A stretch of 34,468 nucleotides of DNA from positions 1 through 34,468 of the forward strand of contig JAIXXW010000258.1 of assembly GCA_027490555.1 (NCBI GenBank), given 5' to 3'. The DNA is from Comamonadaceae bacterium. GTDB taxonomy: Bacteria > Pseudomonadota > Gammaproteobacteria > Burkholderiales > Burkholderiaceae_C. The notes beneath the pieces are model-generated. The model ran no database searches. It saw nothing but the letters and a program-made list of their open reading frames with translations, and was not told where the DNA came from. Made by a program: the position numbers and the translations under genes. The stretch's first letter is position 1; every line of letters begins with the position of its first letter. This document shows, in pieces, positions 1 through 7,890 of this stretch.

Positions 1-1310
1 CCACTGATGATGGTGCAAGCCAGCAAGCCCCCCATGGACAAAGTGCCCTGGGTGATCTGGTAGGCCCCCACCACAATCATCCCGACATAGATGATCTGCT
101 GCAGAAACTGGGTCAGGTTGGTGGACAGGGTCGACAGCGCCTTGGATTTGAGTTCACTCGTGGCGATGGTGGCCGTCAATTGGCGCCAGCGGTCCAGCAG
201 TTTCCATTCGGCGTTGCAGGCCTTGATCGATTCAATGCCATCAATGGCCTCGATCAGCAAGCCGTTTTTACGGTTGGACTCGGCCATGTGCATGGCGGTC
301 AACTCTTCAATGGGCTTGCGCATCCACATGCCCAAAATCACGGCCAAAGGCAACACCACCAGCGGCACCAGGGCCACAGGCCATGAAATCATGGCGATCA
401 CAGCAATGAAGAAAAGCGCAAAAGGCGTGTCTGCCAAGATGAACAAAGACGACGAAGTCAGGAAATTTCGCACCGACTCGAAATAACGGATTTGCGATGC
501 AAAGGTGCCCACCGTTCTGGGGCGCGCATCCATGCGGATGTCCAGTGCCTTGCCAAAGAACACACTCGCCAAATCCTGGTCAATGGCTTTGCAGGCCCGG
601 TCCACCAAATGGGCCCGCACCTGTTTGAGTGTCAGCTCCAGCACAATGCCCAGCAAGGCCCCCACCGCCAAAACCACCAAGGTCGAGTAGCCCTTGGTCG
701 GCACCACGCGGTCATACACCTGCATGGCGAACATGGCCCCGACCAAGCCCACCACACTGATCACAAATGTGGCCAGCACGGCATCCAAAAACACTTGCCG
801 GTATTGCCGCACCACATACACAAACCAATCGCCCGCCGAGCTCGGCTTTTCAACCATGTTGTCGGCCTGCGCCTGTCGCGAAGGCTTGAGCATCAAGATC
901 CGGCCTTCCGTCAGCGCTTGAGCATCCAGGTTCAGGCTTTTCCCCTCATGGTCTTCTGCAGCACATTGACCACCGCTCAGCTGTCCACGCAAAACCAGCA
1001 CCCGAGCGCCATCTTTGGACACCCACAGCAAAGGGAAGACCGAGCGGGCCATCTGACCGGGGCTGACCTCGGCCACATCGGCCTGAGAAAAATGCACGCG
1101 CCACAACTCCATGGCTTGCATGTGGCGTGGCAACTCGGCAATCGGCACACCGTCCCTGTTTTTCTCCACCATGCCAAAACGAAACGACGGCACCGCATGC
1201 CCTTGCAGCGACGCCAAACGGGTCAGCTGGGCGGCCAGCTGGGGGTCGTGCAAATAGTTTTCGACAACGTCGGACACGGCAGACGCAAGGGGAGCTACAG
1301 AATCATTCAT
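1..1310 (-). CDS. Type I secretion ABC transporter, LssB/LapB type, C-terminus cut by window edge
   Basis: Reading the minus strand from ATG at 1310 gives 436 open codons to the window edge with no stop. Residues about 1-150 form a C39-peptidase-like N-terminal domain with no evident catalytic Cys-His pair, as in substrate-docking domains of LapB/LssB/HlyB exporters. An ABC transmembrane domain follows, with helices near VFLDAVLATFVISVVGLVGA, STLVVLAVGALLGIVLELTL and LFILADTPFALFFIAVIAMI. The phrase AMQVYDRVVPTKGYSTL and the stretch GTFASQIRYFESVRNF are typical of the LssB/LapB branch. The visible part ends at ITQGTLSMGGLLACTIIS, so the nucleotide-binding domain lies outside the window and its catalytic state cannot be judged. 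The start ATG overlaps the end of the TolC gene by 8 bases, implying translational coupling. The product should be the inner-membrane ATPase channel of a type I secretion system. Family assignment is firm; the substrate is inferred from context. Confidence 0.93.
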   Translation of the reverse strand, partial: MNDSVAPLASAVSDVVENYLHDPQLAAQLTRLASLQGHAVPSFRFGMVEKNRDGVPIAELPRHMQAMELWRVHFSQADVAEVSPGQMARSVFPLLWVSKDGARVLVLRGQLSGGQCAAEDHEGKSLNLDAQALTEGRILMLKPSRQAQADNMVEKPSSAGDWFVYVVRQYRQVFLDAVLATFVISVVGLVGAMFAMQVYDRVVPTKGYSTLVVLAVGALLGIVLELTLKQVRAHLVDRACKAIDQDLASVFFGKALDIRMDARPRTVGTFASQIRYFESVRNFLTSSSLFILADTPFALFFIAVIAMISWPVALVPLVVLPLAVILGMWMRKPIEELTAMHMAESNRKNGLLIEAIDGIESIKACNAEWKLLDRWRQLTATIATSELKSKALSTLSTNLTQFLQQIIYVGMIVVGAYQITQGTLSMGGLLACTIIS

Positions 1311-2598
1311 GGATCAAGGATGTATTTTGGGCTCGGATGGCGCCCGTCAGGATCAACAGCCTCAACTGGGACTGCAAAAGGGAAAAGCGCACATCGGCCA
1401 AATTGAAACCCGCCTGGGTTCGCTCTCTTTGCGCATTCAACACATCCAGCCAGTTCTTTTTGCCGATCTGGTACTGGCGCAACACCGAAGCCATGAGCTC
1501 CACCGTGGCGGCCTCCAAGGCCTGCGCAGGTGGCAGCTGCGTTTGCAAATTTTCAATGTCGTTGTGCAGCGTCAAAACCTGCGAACGCAAGCTCAACTCC
1601 AGCACCTTCATCTCCTGCTCGGCGGCTTCCTGGCGCGACACGGCGGACTGGATGCCAGCCAAGGCACTCAACCCCGCCCCAGACTGGAACTGCAGCCCCA
1701 TATAGGCCCTGCCCCGATCCGGCGAGGTGAACAGCGGGCCGGACAGCACATACTGGTAGCCCGCCACCACCGTCGGCATGGTTTGGGACCGGGCCAAGGC
1801 AATTTGCGCCGAAGCAGCCTCCATTTGCGCCACCAGCTTTTGCCGCTGCGCCGAGTACTCCAAAGCCCGCTCGGCCACCTCCTGGGGGTCGGCCACAGCG
1901 CGGTAATCAATTTTTTGGGGTTCTGTGGGCAGTCCCACCACTGGGCCCACCCACTGGCTCAGCTGGTTGCGCGTGCTCTCGAGCTGACGGCTCATCTGCA
2001 ACTGCTCGGATCGCGCTTGCTGCAGCCGCGCCATGGCCAAGGTGGTGTCGGCCTCGGGGCTGATTTGGGCTTGTACACGCCTTGAGATCATGTCCACCAA
2101 ACGCTGGTGCTCTTTGACGTTGTCATCTGCCGTGCGCAAACGGGCAGCCAGCCGCAGCATCTCGAAAAACGAGCCCCCCACCTGGCTCATGGCATTCAAT
2201 TCGGCTTCTTGCAAGGCCGCTTGACCCACACGGACATTGGCCTGACCCAACTCAATCCGCCCATCGATCCGCCCCCCCGCCCAAATGGGCTGCTCCAGTT
2301 TGGCAATGCTTTGGGCAAATCGGGAATCGGATCGCACTTCGCTGGTCAGTGAAGGGAAACGCCCCCAGTTGGCGGCATCCAGCTCGAAGCCTTGGGCCTT
2401 GAGCTGGCTGCGCGCCTGAAAGATGGACGGGTGCTGTGTCACCGCTTTTTGCAGCAATTCGGTCAGGCGGACACCCTGGGGCTGGTCAACAGCAGTCTTC
2501 ACCTCGGCCACAGCCAGATTGGAAACCAGGGCCAACATCACACCCAGAAGGCCGCATCGCCAAACCCACCACACCGGCTTCGATCGCCCAAGCATCAT
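1303..2598 (-). CDS. TolC-family outer membrane efflux/secretion protein
   Basis: The 431-residue product starts at ATG 2598 (a second ATG follows at 2595). A GAGG ribosome-binding site lies 8 bases upstream. The reading frame extends to an ATG at 2775, but that adds an atypical 59-residue leader, while the chosen start opens directly on a Sec signal peptide (charged n-region MMLGRSK, hydrophobic core CGLLGVMLALVSNLAVA, likely cleavage AVA/EVK). The mature protein shows the two long helical repeats of the outer-membrane efflux family, for example TELLQKAVTQHPSIFQARSQ near the N-terminus and QYQIGKKNWLDVLNAQRERT near the C-terminus, the latter being a conserved TolC/LapE signature. Length is normal for the family. 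It would form the outer-membrane and periplasmic tunnel of the type I exporter. Its stop overlaps the start of the downstream ABC transporter gene, and the TolC-ABC order is that of lapE-lapB. Confidence 0.93.
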   Translation of the reverse strand: MMLGRSKPVWWVWRCGLLGVMLALVSNLAVAEVKTAVDQPQGVRLTELLQKAVTQHPSIFQARSQLKAQGFELDAANWGRFPSLTSEVRSDSRFAQSIAKLEQPIWAGGRIDGRIELGQANVRVGQAALQEAELNAMSQVGGSFFEMLRLAARLRTADDNVKEHQRLVDMISRRVQAQISPEADTTLAMARLQQARSEQLQMSRQLESTRNQLSQWVGPVVGLPTEPQKIDYRAVADPQEVAERALEYSAQRQKLVAQMEAASAQIALARSQTMPTVVAGYQYVLSGPLFTSPDRGRAYMGLQFQSGAGLSALAGIQSAVSRQEAAEQEMKVLELSLRSQVLTLHNDIENLQTQLPPAQALEAATVELMASVLRQYQIGKKNWLDVLNAQRERTQAGFNLADVRFSLLQSQLRLLILTGAIRAQNTSLIHE

Positions 2599-3079
2599 TG
2601 TCGGAACCTCAAAAATGTGACCACTCAACGTGGCGATCCCGGGAACCACCATTTTTTTAACCCAAAAGAAATCAAAAAATTTTCTTGCATGATAACGGGT
2701 GTCCGCCCTCCCGCTGAGTGTGATGAAGGAACATACACCCTGGAAGAAATGGTGGCTGAGCATCTCGGTCACCACGGGTTGAATTTCTCGACATCCGCAT
2801 TATCAACGCTAGTGGGTGCATAAATCCCCACGAACACAGAAAGTTCTCAACCGGGGACAACAAGCGCGAAGCGGGGCTTCATGCCAGAAAGAAGCGACAA
2901 AGCAGGGTTGCTGCGATTGCTGAAGGTCTTCCGTGAGCCTGCCTGCGACAGCCACATGCAAGGCTGAGCCAAACTGGCCGAGACAAACAGACATCTCGAT
3001 TCATAATCGCAGGATCAACAAGTTCATTCAATTGCCCTCGGCGCAATGCCACGCAGCCGCAGGAATCTAAGGAATCAAA
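2599..3079. promoter_or_regulatory. Divergent intergenic region between TolC gene and TPR-sulfotransferase gene
   Basis: This 481-base gap separates two divergently transcribed genes, so promoters for both should lie here. The TolC side carries an AT-rich patch at 2651-2690 that stands out from the GC-rich surroundings and contains a short inverted repeat, AAGAAA (2666-2671) and TTTCTT (2681-2686). On the plus strand a weak sigma-70-like pair is seen: TTGAAT at 2779-2784 and TATCAA at 2801-2806 with 16 bases between. Neither is convincing alone. I see no credible gene here; the small open frames lack ribosome-binding sites and family resemblance. No intrinsic terminator is evident. Confidence 0.4.
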
Positions 3080-5656
3080 GTGACGCTCTCCCTCAACCAA
3101 CGGCTGGCCCAAATCAACAACCTGATTGGATCGCAAGCGTATGCTCAAGCACATGCGGAAATCGAGCAGCTCGCGCAAAACGACGCAGCGCAGCGCCCTT
3201 TGAGTGCGCTGCGCGCCCTGGCATGGGCCATGCAAGAGCGCAAGGAGGAGTGCACAGCAGCACTGTCGACCTTCGGTCGGGTTCAAGAGGGCGACAAAGC
3301 GGAAACCTTGCTGGCCGCAGGCAGTGCCGCTTTCCGTTCAGGTCTGACCCAGCCTGCTCTGGCTTACCTTAAGGCGGCGGTGGAGCAAGCCCCTGAGCAC
3401 CCCTTGATCAATGCACGACTTGGGGCCTGCCTTCTGGCCTCGGGCTTGCTGACAAAGGCCCGCCCTTACATCCAAAAGGCAGCCGAACTGATGCCCAACT
3501 CGAGCGGAAGCCTGCTCAATCTGGCTCACCTTCAGCTCGAACTCCAAGAACCCGAGAATGCCCTGGAAGTGCTCGAACGCGCTGAAGGTCTGCCCGACTG
3601 CGAAAAGGACATCCTCAACAGCCTGCGTGCCCAGGCACTGATCCGACTGGGAAACGCCGAGGCTGCCACACGGCAGCTGCGCATCAACGCAGAAAGCGGC
3701 AATGTACAAGACATGGTGGCGCTGGTACGCCACCTGACGACGATGGACCAACACGACGAAGCTTGGCGCTGTCTGCGCGAAGCGATAGAGTCGGCCCCTC
3801 AAAGCATTGAGTTGCTGGAACTGGCTGCCGAGCTCAGTCAGGTCAAGGGCCACTATGCCGAGACCAACCGCTTTTTAGGGCGTGCTCTGGCGCTGGCGCC
3901 AGACAACGCGTCACTCTGGCGGCGACGAGCCACCCTCGCGGGGCGTCGGTTGAGCCAAGAGGTGGCCAGAGAGGCCGCCAACAAGGCCCTGGAACTGACG
4001 CAAGCCAAAGGAGGCCATGAACATGCGCTGTCCCTGGCCACCCACGCCCATGTGCTCGCGGAAGAAGATCAACTCGAGGCGTCGCAAGCCGCTTACAGAC
4101 AGGCTCTGGAACTCAATCCCCGCTGTATCCCAGCAATGCGGGGCCTGGGCCAACTCTTGATGCAGCTGGGCCATGTGGATGAGGCGACGGCCCTCTACGA
4201 GGAGCTCAGCCAGATCGCTCCGATTCAGGGTTGGAGCCAACTCATTCACGCCCGTGTTCTGCCTGAAGACGAGAACGCCCTGCAACGCATGGAGTCGGCA
4301 GCCCGACGCCCCAACCTGGAAGGCGCTGTCCAATCGAACCTGCTGTTCACGCTCGCCTCGGCATGGGAAAAGAAAGGCGATTTCGAAAAAGCCTGGGCTC
4401 TGGCCACGGAAGCCAATGCAGCCACACGTTCTCACCTGAACTACCGACCTGAAGTGCACCGCAGCCGCGTCGAGCGGGAAATGGCGCGTTTTTCGCGCCC
4501 TTTCATGGACAGCAGAAAAGGCTGGGGCATTGACTCCGAGGTGCCTGTGTTTGTCCTGGGCATGCCACGCTCGGGCACGACGCTGGTCGAGCAAATCCTG
4601 GGCAGCCACAGCCAGGTGTTCGGCGCTGGAGAACTCTCGCTCGTGCCCGAGCTGATTCAGAAACTCAATGCCTGGGAAGCCAAGGTCGGCTCCCGCAGGG
4701 AATACCCTGATTGCGTTGATGAAATGACGCAGGAGGAGTCGAAAAAATTCGCCCACAAGCACTTGCAGGAATTGCAGGCCTACGCCCCACATGCCCAGCG
4801 CATTGTGGACAAGCTGCCGCACAACTTTGAGCACATTGGCCTGATCAAGTTGATATTCCCGAACGCCAAGATCTTGCACCTCAAGCGCGAACCCCGCGAT
4901 GTGGCCATGTCCAATTACTTCGTCGATTACGGCGCCAAGTTTGGCGGCATGGGGTTTGCTTATGACCTCTCCTGGATCGGCGAACAACTGGTGGACCACC
5001 AGCGCCTGATGCAGCACTGGCACCAGGTGTTTCCAGGACAGATTTTGGAGGTGGACTACGACGCGCTGGTTGAAGACGTGCAAGGTTGGGCGCAACGCAT
5101 CATCAGTCACTTGGGTCTACCCTGGGAAGATGGTGTGCTGTCCTTTCAGGAATTGGACCGAGCGGTCAAAACGGCCAGCGTCTGGCAAGTCAGGCAACCT
5201 GTCTACAAAACCTCCAAAGCCAAATGGAAGCGCTACGAGAGCCACCTTCAGCCACTGGAATTGGCGATGTCTGAAGTTCCGCCGATGCCCACGCCCCTGC
5301 CCTTGCCGCAACTTGAACCCGGCCTGTTTCTGCAAGGCATGGACCACCTCAAGGGCAAACGTCTGACAGAGGCGGAATCGTGCTTTCGAAAACTGCTCAG
5401 TGCCCGCCCAGCCCATGCCGCCGCCCATCACTTCCTGGGAGCCACGCTGGTTCAGCTCGGGCAGGCACAAGCGGGCTGCAAAGCCATGCGCAGGGCATTG
5501 GAGTTGCAACCTGGGCAGCGCCAATGGCTTGAAAATCTGATCCGCGTCGAGGAGCATCTCGGCCATAGTTCAGAGGCCAAGGTCCTCAGGGAGAAACTGG
5601 CTCGACAGACTTCCGCCATGGGCCGCGCATCGAACGATTCACCCATGCCCGCCTGA
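3080..5656 (+). CDS. TPR-repeat sulfotransferase
   Basis: This 858-residue protein starts at GTG 3080, preceded by TAAGGAAT about seven bases upstream, a fair ribosome-binding site. Residues 1 to about 440 are tandem tetratricopeptide repeats (for example AYLKAAVEQAPEHPLINARL and QAAYRQALELNPRCIPAMRG). Residues about 487-700 are a PAPS-dependent sulfotransferase domain. The 5'-phosphosulfate loop is PRSGTT at residues 496-501, followed by LVEQILGSHSQVFGAGEL. The 3'-phosphate motif is LKREPRDVAMSNYF, with Arg603 and Ser611 in the expected positions. Residues about 745-840 are a second TPR block. No signal peptide is seen, so it should act in the cytoplasm on a protein or glycan acceptor held by the TPRs. 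It is the only plus-strand gene of the window and splits the secretion genes. By position it may sulfate the giant exported protein or a surface polysaccharide; this is inference. The catalytic family is clear; the acceptor is unknown. Confidence 0.92.
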   Translation: MTLSLNQRLAQINNLIGSQAYAQAHAEIEQLAQNDAAQRPLSALRALAWAMQERKEECTAALSTFGRVQEGDKAETLLAAGSAAFRSGLTQPALAYLKAAVEQAPEHPLINARLGACLLASGLLTKARPYIQKAAELMPNSSGSLLNLAHLQLELQEPENALEVLERAEGLPDCEKDILNSLRAQALIRLGNAEAATRQLRINAESGNVQDMVALVRHLTTMDQHDEAWRCLREAIESAPQSIELLELAAELSQVKGHYAETNRFLGRALALAPDNASLWRRRATLAGRRLSQEVAREAANKALELTQAKGGHEHALSLATHAHVLAEEDQLEASQAAYRQALELNPRCIPAMRGLGQLLMQLGHVDEATALYEELSQIAPIQGWSQLIHARVLPEDENALQRMESAARRPNLEGAVQSNLLFTLASAWEKKGDFEKAWALATEANAATRSHLNYRPEVHRSRVEREMARFSRPFMDSRKGWGIDSEVPVFVLGMPRSGTTLVEQILGSHSQVFGAGELSLVPELIQKLNAWEAKVGSRREYPDCVDEMTQEESKKFAHKHLQELQAYAPHAQRIVDKLPHNFEHIGLIKLIFPNAKILHLKREPRDVAMSNYFVDYGAKFGGMGFAYDLSWIGEQLVDHQRLMQHWHQVFPGQILEVDYDALVEDVQGWAQRIISHLGLPWEDGVLSFQELDRAVKTASVWQVRQPVYKTSKAKWKRYESHLQPLELAMSEVPPMPTPLPLPQLEPGLFLQGMDHLKGKRLTEAESCFRKLLSARPAHAAAHHFLGATLVQLGQAQAGCKAMRRALELQPGQRQWLENLIRVEEHLGHSSEAKVLREKLARQTSAMGRASNDSPMPA

Positions 5657-5786
5657 GGGTCAAGCGCATGCGCCGAGGTGCACTTGTGCGCCTGCCGGAT
5701 CGCGGCCGTGTGCATCGCTTCAGGCTTGCGGCATCGCTCAAGGTCAAAGGCCCTGACTGGATGACACCAGCGGGGTCCAGCCCACA
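5657..5786. other. Short convergent intergenic gap
   Basis: This 130-base stretch lies between the ends of the sulfotransferase gene (plus) and the GNAT gene (minus). A terminator would be expected, but I see no stem-loop followed by a T-run on either strand. The only small palindrome is GCGCATGCGC at 5664-5673, too short to call. Confidence 0.4.
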
Positions 5787-6413
5787 TCAGCGCCCCGGCT
5801 TTGGCCTGGGGCTCCATGGAGATTGGTGGTTTGCGCACTTGGCCATCCAGTCCTCGCGCAAAAAACCAAACACATGAACGTCCAAACGCTCACCCGGTTT
5901 GCCGCCCGGCAGTTCACGACGCAGCAGCCCCTCACGCTCAAACCCAAGGTACTCGCACAGCGCAATGGATGAGGCGTTGGGGCCGCGCACCTCGGCCTTG
6001 ATCTTTTGCATGCCAAGTTGTTCGAATACAAATGGAATGGTCCAGGCGCTGAGCTCCTTGGACACTCCTTTGCGCCAGTACGATTTGTCACCCAAAACAC
6101 GGTTCGTGACCGAAACGCCCGTGCGTGGGTTAGCCAAGATCGTGGTGAAGCCAATCAAACGCTCTTCATCCCGGGTGTAAATGCCCAGATGAAAGCTCCA
6201 TTTGTTGTCAAACCTCTCTACATGGCGCCGGGCATGCTCCAGCGTCCAGCCGCGGGGGCGAGAGCCCAGCTGGGCTTGGATAAGCGCATCGTTCCACCAA
6301 CTGACGTAATCGTCGGTGACCATCTCCGGCGTGAGCGAACGCAACTCGAAATGGGGCGTTTGTACGCGCAAAGGGGAACCTCTGGATATGGCGGGTGCTG
6401 GCATGGCCGACAT
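5787..6413 (-). CDS. GNAT-family N-acetyltransferase (RimJ/RimL-like)
   Basis: The 208-residue product starts at ATG 6413, chosen because AAGGA lies six bases upstream. An in-frame ATG at 6440 has no such site. The fold is recognisable from the opening strand LRVQTPHFELRSLTPEMV, the WWND segment, the central strand LIGFTTILANPRTGVSVTNR, the acetyl-CoA pyrophosphate loop near SYWRKGVSKELSAW (a variant of the Q/R-x-x-G-x-G/A motif), and the closing NASSIALCEYLGFEREGLLR, typical of the RimJ/RimL branch that acetylates protein or aminosugar amino groups. It lies 130 bases downstream of the HlyD gene on the same strand and could be cotranscribed with it or have its own promoter in the gap. Placement within a type I secretion cluster suggests it modifies the exported protein or a surface sugar, but the substrate cannot be read from the sequence. 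Confidence 0.85.
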   Translation of the reverse strand: MSAMPAPAISRGSPLRVQTPHFELRSLTPEMVTDDYVSWWNDALIQAQLGSRPRGWTLEHARRHVERFDNKWSFHLGIYTRDEERLIGFTTILANPRTGVSVTNRVLGDKSYWRKGVSKELSAWTIPFVFEQLGMQKIKAEVRGPNASSIALCEYLGFEREGLLRRELPGGKPGERLDVHVFGFLREDWMAKCANHQSPWSPRPKPGR

Positions 6414-6543
6414 GGTCTGTCCTTGGTGATGTGGGGTCAATCAAACCCAGGCCCCGTGTAAAGCAGGGTCATGGGCCAGAGATTCAGTGCACGGCACACC
6501 TGCGGCTGATATGGGTACACAGGACATGGTGGGTGCCGAGCAC
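6414..6543. other. Gap between HlyD and GNAT genes
   Basis: This 130-base gap lies between two minus-strand genes. It holds the AAGGA ribosome-binding site of the GNAT gene near 6420-6424. I see no terminator with a T-run after the HlyD stop and no promoter I would defend, so cotranscription is possible but not shown. Confidence 0.4.
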
Positions 6544-7890
6544 TCAGCGCTCACTCAGGGGTCGGATGCCCTGACCAATGAAGGGCTCGAGCAACAGAGC
6601 CAACACCGAACGCTCGCCGGTCAAAATGGCACAAGTGATCTGCACCCCCGGCCGCAAGGGATACACCTCATTGCCCCGCCGGAAAGAAAACTCCTCCGGC
6701 TTTAGACGCACCTGGTAGTAGGACTGTCCCGTTTTTTCATCGAGAACCGAGTCTGGACTGATATGAACCACACGGGCTTTGATGGTGGAATAACCGCTGG
6801 CCCCAGAGGCCAGGGTCAGGCGTGCCGGCGAGTCGATCTGAACATAGCCCACATCGCCGATGGGCAGACGGCCATCGATCAACAAAGCTTCCCCCTCGGG
6901 CACCATGGTGGCGATCAATCCTCCCGGTGCGACCACCGCTCCCTTGTTCTTGAAGTACAAGGCCTGGATCGTGCCAGCCACTGGCGCTCTCACCGTTGAT
7001 CGGTCCTGGGAATCGCTGGGCTTGCGAAACCGCTCCCTCAAGGAGGCCCTTTCGATATTGGTCTCCTGAAGATTCTTGCGTAAATTGCTTTCCTCTTCAG
7101 ATTTGAAGGCCTGCAGACTGGCCTGTTCTTCCTCCAACTGGCGTGTTACCCGCATCTCGGTGGCCACCGCCGCATCCCGATCCGAGACGATTTGCTCCTG
7201 TTCACGCTTGAGTTGCAGATGTTCATACTCACTGGTGAGCTTTTGCTGGAGCAGACGCTCGCTGATTTTGACCTGTTCAGCGATCAGGACTGCACGCCGC
7301 TTCAGACCCGACAGTCGCTCCCGCGCCTCCTGGATTTCAGCCGTTCGGGATGCAATCCGAGATTTGCGGGCTTGGATACCAGACTCCACACGGCTTTGGT
7401 TGGCCCGGAACTCGTCGAGTGCGTCTTTGGCAATGTCAGGAAACTCTTTCGCCAGGGCGGCGGGCACGACAAAACGGCTGGCGCCGGACAAGGAAGCTTC
7501 GAGCCGGGCCATCTTGATGTCCAAGCTGCCCATCTTGGAGCGAATATCACCCACCTCGGCATCGGCTGAAACAGCATCCAACTCCAGGATCACGTCGCCT
7601 GCCGCGACGAACTGCCCATCGCTGACCACGATGTTTCGGACAATGCCCCCCTCAAGGTGTTGCACCTTCTTGAGTTGGCCTGCCGGAATCACTTGACCCT
7701 GAGCGTAACTGGCCACATCAAGCTGAAAAAATGACGCCCAGACCAGCGCCGACAGCAAGATGGCACCTGTCAACCAGATCACACGGTTACGCTCTTCGTC
7801 CATCCACCAGCCGCGTATGCCCGTCGGACGCTTCGCTGCAATCGCCTCATGGCCCATGGTGTTGGCAGCCTTCATCTGCGATTCGTTCAT
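6544..7890 (-). CDS. HlyD-family type I secretion membrane fusion protein
   Basis: This 448-residue protein begins at ATG 7890, overlapping the stop of the upstream ABC transporter gene in an ATGA arrangement. Architecture is classical. A cytoplasmic N-terminus of about 35 residues contains RPTGIRGWWMDEERN. A single transmembrane helix, VIWLTGAILLSALVWASFF, follows. Next comes a lipoyl half-motif (QLKKVQHLEGGIVRNIVVSD, then GQFVAAGDVILELD). A long coiled-coil hairpin spans about residues 110-290, rich in Glu, Arg, Leu and Gln. The second lipoyl half is STVRAPVAGTIQALYFKNKG, and a beta-barrel domain ends with ILTGERSVLALLLEPFIG, the family C-terminal signature. It should bridge the ABC transporter in the inner membrane to the TolC channel. 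It is the only HlyD gene visible; a second may lie beyond the left edge. Confidence 0.95.
   Translation of the reverse strand: MNESQMKAANTMGHEAIAAKRPTGIRGWWMDEERNRVIWLTGAILLSALVWASFFQLDVASYAQGQVIPAGQLKKVQHLEGGIVRNIVVSDGQFVAAGDVILELDAVSADAEVGDIRSKMGSLDIKMARLEASLSGASRFVVPAALAKEFPDIAKDALDEFRANQSRVESGIQARKSRIASRTAEIQEARERLSGLKRRAVLIAEQVKISERLLQQKLTSEYEHLQLKREQEQIVSDRDAAVATEMRVTRQLEEEQASLQAFKSEEESNLRKNLQETNIERASLRERFRKPSDSQDRSTVRAPVAGTIQALYFKNKGAVVAPGGLIATMVPEGEALLIDGRLPIGDVGYVQIDSPARLTLASGASGYSTIKARVVHISPDSVLDEKTGQSYYQVRLKPEEFSFRRGNEVYPLRPGVQITCAILTGERSVLALLLEPFIGQGIRPLSER

Noticed and set aside
492..1406. 304-codon plus-strand frame over the left-edge ABC gene
   Set aside because: The opposite strand encodes a clear LssB/LapB-type transporter; the plus frame is His/Gln-rich nonsense.
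2599..2775. 59-residue N-terminal extension of the TolC protein to ATG 2775
   Set aside because: It would place a Sec signal peptide internally, and the internal ATG at 2598 has a good GAGG ribosome-binding site.
2776..3079. Small open frames in the divergent gap (for example 2809-2994 minus)
   Set aside because: They have no ribosome-binding site, no domain, and cysteine/histidine-rich random-looking products.
3911..5110. 399-codon minus-strand frame inside the sulfotransferase gene
   Set aside because: The plus strand carries intact PAPS-binding motifs and TPRs; the minus frame has no recognisable domain.
5664..5673. Palindrome GCGCATGCGC as a terminator between convergent genes
   Set aside because: It is too short, has no loop and is not followed by a T-run on either strand.
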